The translations under genes and the position numbers were made by a program. Below, piece after piece: positions 4,563-7,315 of a DNA stretch of 7,315 nt. How positions within the stretch are numbered: position 1 is the first letter of the stretch; each line of letters begins with the position of its first letter. The stretch spans positions 1 to 7,315 of the forward strand of contig SLJS01000366.1 of NCBI GenBank assembly GCA_007135015.1, written 5' to 3'. The DNA comes from Alcanivorax sp. (lineage in GTDB: Bacteria; Pseudomonadota; Gammaproteobacteria; Pseudomonadales; Alcanivoracaceae). The notes below the pieces were generated by a model, which ran no database searches, was not told the origin of the DNA, and was given only the letters and a program-made list of their open reading frames with translations.

Positions 4563-6359
4563 TTGCGTACCTACGCCGATAACGACTATCCCGCCCATCA
4601 TCGGCCGGACTGGCGCATTATCGCCGGGCTCTGGCCCTATCTGACGGAATTCCGCGGCCGGGTGGTACTGGCCGTGATCTTTCTGGTGGCGGCGAAGCTG
4701 GCCACGGTGGCGGTGCCGGTGGCGCTCAAGTTCATTGTCGACTACCTGGAAGAGGGCCGGGGCCAGGAGGCGGCGCTGGCGATTCCCGTGCTGCTGGTGC
4801 TGGGCTACGGGGCCCTGCGCTTCGGCTCCACCCTGTTCAACGAGCTGCGCGACGCGGTATTCGCCCGCGTGGCCGAGCGCGCCATGCGCCGGGTTTCGCT
4901 GCGGGTGTTCGAACATCTGCACCGGCTGGATCTGGGCTTTCATCTTTCCCGCCGCACCGGCGGGCTGGCCCGGGACATCGAGCGCGGCACCAACGGCATC
5001 AGCTTCCTGCTGCGCTTCACCCTGTTCAATATCGTGCCCACCATCCTGGAAGTGGCCCTGGTGGCGGCGATCCTGTTCGCCGTGTTCAGCCCCGGCTATG
5101 TGACCGTGATACTGCTGGCGGTGGTGGTCTATGTGCTGTTCTCGGTCAAGGTCACCGAGTGGCGCACCCGCTTCGTGCGCGAGGCCAACGCCATGGATAA
5201 CGAGTCCAACAGCCGCGCGGTGGACAGTCTTCTCAATTTCGAGACGGTGAAGTACTTCGGCAACGAGGGCTATGAGTCGCGCCGCTTTGACGAAGGACTG
5301 GCCGATTGGGAAAGAGCACGCATGAAGAATCGCCTGTCGCTGGCCTTTCTCAATTCGGGGCAGGCGCTGATCATTGCCGTGGCCATGACGGTAATGATGT
5401 TCCTGGCGGTGGCCGAGGCCGCCGCTGGCGAGATCAGCCTGGGCGATGTGACCATGATCAATGCCTACATGATACAGCTGTTCGTGCCGCTCAATGCCCT
5501 GGGCTTTGTGTACCGGGAAATCCGCCAGGCGCTGGTGAACGTGGAGCGCATGTTCGGACTGCTGGAGCAGCCCTCCGGAGTGACCGACAGACCGGATGCC
5601 CGGGAGCTCCAACCCGACGGCGGCAGCATCCGGTTCGACGCCGTGCATTTTGCCTATCAGCCGAAACGGCCGATTCTCGAGAACGTGGACTTCGAGGTCC
5701 CCGCCGGCCACAAGGTTGCGGTGGTGGGCGCCAGCGGCGCGGGCAAGTCCACCCTGGCGCGGCTGCTGTTTCGCTTCTTTGACGTGGACGCCGGTGCGAT
5801 CCGCATCAACGGCCAGGCTATCCGCGATGTGACCCAGGGCAGCCTGCGCGCGGCCATCGGCGTGGTGCCCCAGGACGCGGTGCTGTTCAACGACACCATC
5901 TACAGCAATATCGCCTACGGACGGCCCGATGCCACGGAGGAGGAAATCCATCGCGCGGCAAGCCTGGCGCATCTGGATCACTTCATCGACTCGCTTCCGG
6001 ACGGCTTTGAAACCCGTGTGGGCGAGCGCGGCCTAAAGGTCTCCGGCGGCGAGAAGCAGCGCATTGCCATTGCCCGGGTGCTGCTGAAAGACCCGCCGAT
6101 TCTGGTGCTCGACGAGGCCACCTCGTCACTCGACACAGCCTCCGAACAGGCCATCATGGATGCGCTGGCCGAGGTGGCCCGCCAGCGGACCACCCTGGCC
6201 ATTGCCCACCGTCTGTCCACGATCCGGGATGCGGATCAGATACTGGTCCTGGAAGAAGGTCGCGTTGTGGAGCGAGGCCGGCATGAAGCGTTGCTGGAAC
6301 AGGGAGGCGTTTATGCGCAGCTCTGGGCACGGCAGCATGCCCCGGAGCGCTCGGACTGA
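4563..6359 (+). CDS. atm1: Atm1-type ABC exporter (fused permease and ATPase)
   Basis: This is a 598-residue half-transporter that would work as an inner-membrane homodimer. Residues 34-318 form the exporter membrane domain with six likely helices (about 34-60, 72-95, 149-173, 178-195, 260-286, 296-318). The ATPase domain has Walker A GASGAGKST at 389-397 (Lys395), Q-loop Gln437, signature SGGEK at 494-498, Walker B Asp517 with catalytic Glu518, and switch His549, so all catalytic parts are intact. Family marks of Atm1/HMT1 are RTGGLARDIERG (131-142), DSLLNFETVKYFGNE (221-235) and NALGFVYREIRQ (311-322). Bacterial Atm1 proteins export glutathione conjugates, including metal-glutathione complexes; mitochondrial members serve cytosolic Fe-S protein assembly. 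No glutathione or Fe-S gene is adjacent, so the substrate here is inferred from the family. The TTG start is chosen because promoter and ribosome-binding site fit it. The gene appears to be transcribed alone. Confidence 0.95.
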   Translation: MRTYADNDYPAHHRPDWRIIAGLWPYLTEFRGRVVLAVIFLVAAKLATVAVPVALKFIVDYLEEGRGQEAALAIPVLLVLGYGALRFGSTLFNELRDAVFARVAERAMRRVSLRVFEHLHRLDLGFHLSRRTGGLARDIERGTNGISFLLRFTLFNIVPTILEVALVAAILFAVFSPGYVTVILLAVVVYVLFSVKVTEWRTRFVREANAMDNESNSRAVDSLLNFETVKYFGNEGYESRRFDEGLADWERARMKNRLSLAFLNSGQALIIAVAMTVMMFLAVAEAAAGEISLGDVTMINAYMIQLFVPLNALGFVYREIRQALVNVERMFGLLEQPSGVTDRPDARELQPDGGSIRFDAVHFAYQPKRPILENVDFEVPAGHKVAVVGASGAGKSTLARLLFRFFDVDAGAIRINGQAIRDVTQGSLRAAIGVVPQDAVLFNDTIYSNIAYGRPDATEEEIHRAASLAHLDHFIDSLPDGFETRVGERGLKVSGGEKQRIAIARVLLKDPPILVLDEATSSLDTASEQAIMDALAEVARQRTTLAIAHRLSTIRDADQILVLEEGRVVERGRHEALLEQGGVYAQLWARQHAPERSD

Positions 6360-6369
6360 GCGCTCCGGG
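6341..6369. terminator. Hairpin over the stop codon, possible bidirectional terminator
   Basis: CCCGGAGCGCTC (6341-6352) pairs perfectly with GAGCGCTCCGGG (6358-6369), a 12-bp stem with a 5-base loop. The TGA stop of the ABC transporter gene (6357-6359) lies at the loop and right arm. No U-run follows on either strand, so it is not a standard rho-independent terminator. It sits between two converging genes, where a barrier or 3'-end stabiliser would make sense. Confidence 0.45.
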
Positions 6370-6392
6370 AGCACGGCTGAACCACAGGGGAC

Positions 6393-7315
6393 TCAGAAAC
6401 CTGAGACCGGGCGGTAGCCGGCTTCCGCCTCCATGCCGCTATCAAACTCGCTTCCCACGGAGAAAAGGGAGTTTTCTTCACGAGTGTTCACGTAGATCAC
6501 CTTGTACATGTTGCCCGCACCTTCAGTATCCACGGCACGCAACAACCTGTGAGGTCCCGGGCCGACGCCAAACATCTCGGCGTCATCCGCCGGGGAGGGA
6601 AGGTCTCCAAGGATGACCATCCCTCCCTCCGGATCGTTCGCCGAAACGGCGGCCACTTGCGAGTCATCCAGTACCATGAAGACTTCGGAAAGTTGCAGCT
6701 CACCGTCCAGCAGGCCCAGTTCCCCGTCTCCGGTTGTGGAAGCGCCAATCCAGCGTGCGTCGTGCAGTTCGAGGCGTTCTCCGGTGTTGACGTTGGCCGC
6801 CACGGCAATGTCTGTCTGTACATCAACTGTGCTTACATCCCTGGTGTAGAACACCCAGGCATCCCTGCTTCCATGGACAACGGTCTCGATATCCTGGTTG
6901 AATTCATTATCATCGATCACGGTGGCATTGCCGCTTTCCATGTCAACCGCCCGCACCTGCTGACCGCTCGCCTCCCAGGTCCAGACCACATGGCCCGCCG
7001 CACCGATAACGAAAGTCACGCCCAGGGCCGCTTCATCCACGGAGTCCAGCACCTCCCAGCCGTGCGCATCAAGGCGAACGATATAGGGAGTGCCGTCATC
7101 GATACGGGAAAAGAACGCGGCCTCGTCTGAATAGGTAAGCTGGCTTTCCCCTGGCAGATCCGCCCCCTGGGTCATGAGCGCATCGCCAAAGACAAGGGGA
7201 GCATCCTCCTCATCAAGAACCAGAGAGATCGTGCCCGGATCACTGTCCTGCTCGGGGCGCTCGTAGAGCCACATTTTCCAGTCTTCGTCACCTTCCTTCT
7301 TGATGGCTACGGGGA
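6393..7315 (-). CDS. Acidic, probably exported protein, C-terminal part (start beyond the right edge)
   Basis: The frame is open from the right edge to TGA at 6395-6393, giving 306 residues. An internal ATG at 7274 is not taken as the start because the frame continues upstream for 13 more codons to the edge with the same composition and no ribosome-binding site precedes it. The protein is acidic (about 60 Asp/Glu against 16 Lys/Arg by hand count) and has no cysteine and no membrane segment. Repeated short strand blocks, such as TPYIVRLDAHGWEVLD and QQVRAVDMESGNATVID, suggest a beta-propeller related in style to TolB or WD-like folds, but I see no diagnostic motif and do not assign a family. 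The likely location is periplasm or cell surface, which cannot be tested without the missing N-terminus. It converges on the ABC transporter gene with a 33-base gap. Confidence 0.82.
   Translation of the reverse strand, partial: PVAIKKEGDEDWKMWLYERPEQDSDPGTISLVLDEEDAPLVFGDALMTQGADLPGESQLTYSDEAAFFSRIDDGTPYIVRLDAHGWEVLDSVDEAALGVTFVIGAAGHVVWTWEASGQQVRAVDMESGNATVIDDNEFNQDIETVVHGSRDAWVFYTRDVSTVDVQTDIAVAANVNTGERLELHDARWIGASTTGDGELGLLDGELQLSEVFMVLDDSQVAAVSANDPEGGMVILGDLPSPADDAEMFGVGPGPHRLLRAVDTEGAGNMYKVIYVNTREENSLFSVGSEFDSGMEAEAGYRPVSGF

Noticed and set aside
3900..5981. Minus-strand open frame of 693 codons opposite the ABC transporter
   Set aside because: It crosses the intergenic REP region and the barrel gene's 3' part, is rich in His, Gln and Arg as GC-rich antisense frames are, and the opposite strand has all ABC motifs.
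1..7315. CRISPR arrays, tRNA or rRNA genes, insertion sequences, phage or toxin-antitoxin genes
   Set aside because: I looked for regularly spaced repeats, cloverleaf-like segments, transposase motifs and small paired genes and found none that could be supported.

Overview
The window comes from a GC-rich Gram-negative bacterium. Two predicted proteins have lipoprotein signal peptides, one looks like an outer-membrane beta-barrel, and one is a bacterial Atm1-type ABC exporter. REP-like palindromes of a kind common in gammaproteobacteria lie between two genes. I therefore infer a gammaproteobacterium. Several exported proteins are very acidic and poor in lysine (82 Asp/Glu against 11 Lys/Arg in one mature lipoprotein), which hints at a saline or haloalkaline habitat. 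I cannot name the genus.

Layout. At the left edge (1-1801, minus strand) is a PQQ-type beta-propeller lipoprotein whose 3' end lies outside the window. To its right (2070-3224, minus strand) is a small acidic lipoprotein of no recognised family, closed by a clear rho-independent terminator. A gene-free, AT-richer stretch of about 400 bases separates it from a divergent gene (3632-4234, plus strand) for a small beta-barrel-like outer-membrane protein. An intergenic region with two REP-like elements follows, then a sigma70-like promoter and the Atm1-type ABC transporter gene (4563-6359, plus strand), which appears to start at TTG. Facing it, 33 bases from its stop codon, is the 3' part of another acidic, probably exported protein (6393-7315, minus strand) whose start lies beyond the right edge.

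How the genes may work together. The two lipoprotein genes are separate transcription units, because a terminator lies between them. Their upstream regions nevertheless share one promoter design on the minus strand: TGTAAG, 5 bases, TGTAAG, 11 bases, then a -10-like TAG(G/A)(C/G)T. An 11-bp direct repeat just upstream of a -10 box is how OmpR/PhoB-family response regulators usually bind. The two genes are therefore probably co-regulated by one two-component system, perhaps sensing envelope or osmotic conditions. This is the most interesting signal in the window. The other genes are ordinary housekeeping or hypothetical envelope genes, and I found no CRISPR array, RNA gene, transposase or phage gene.
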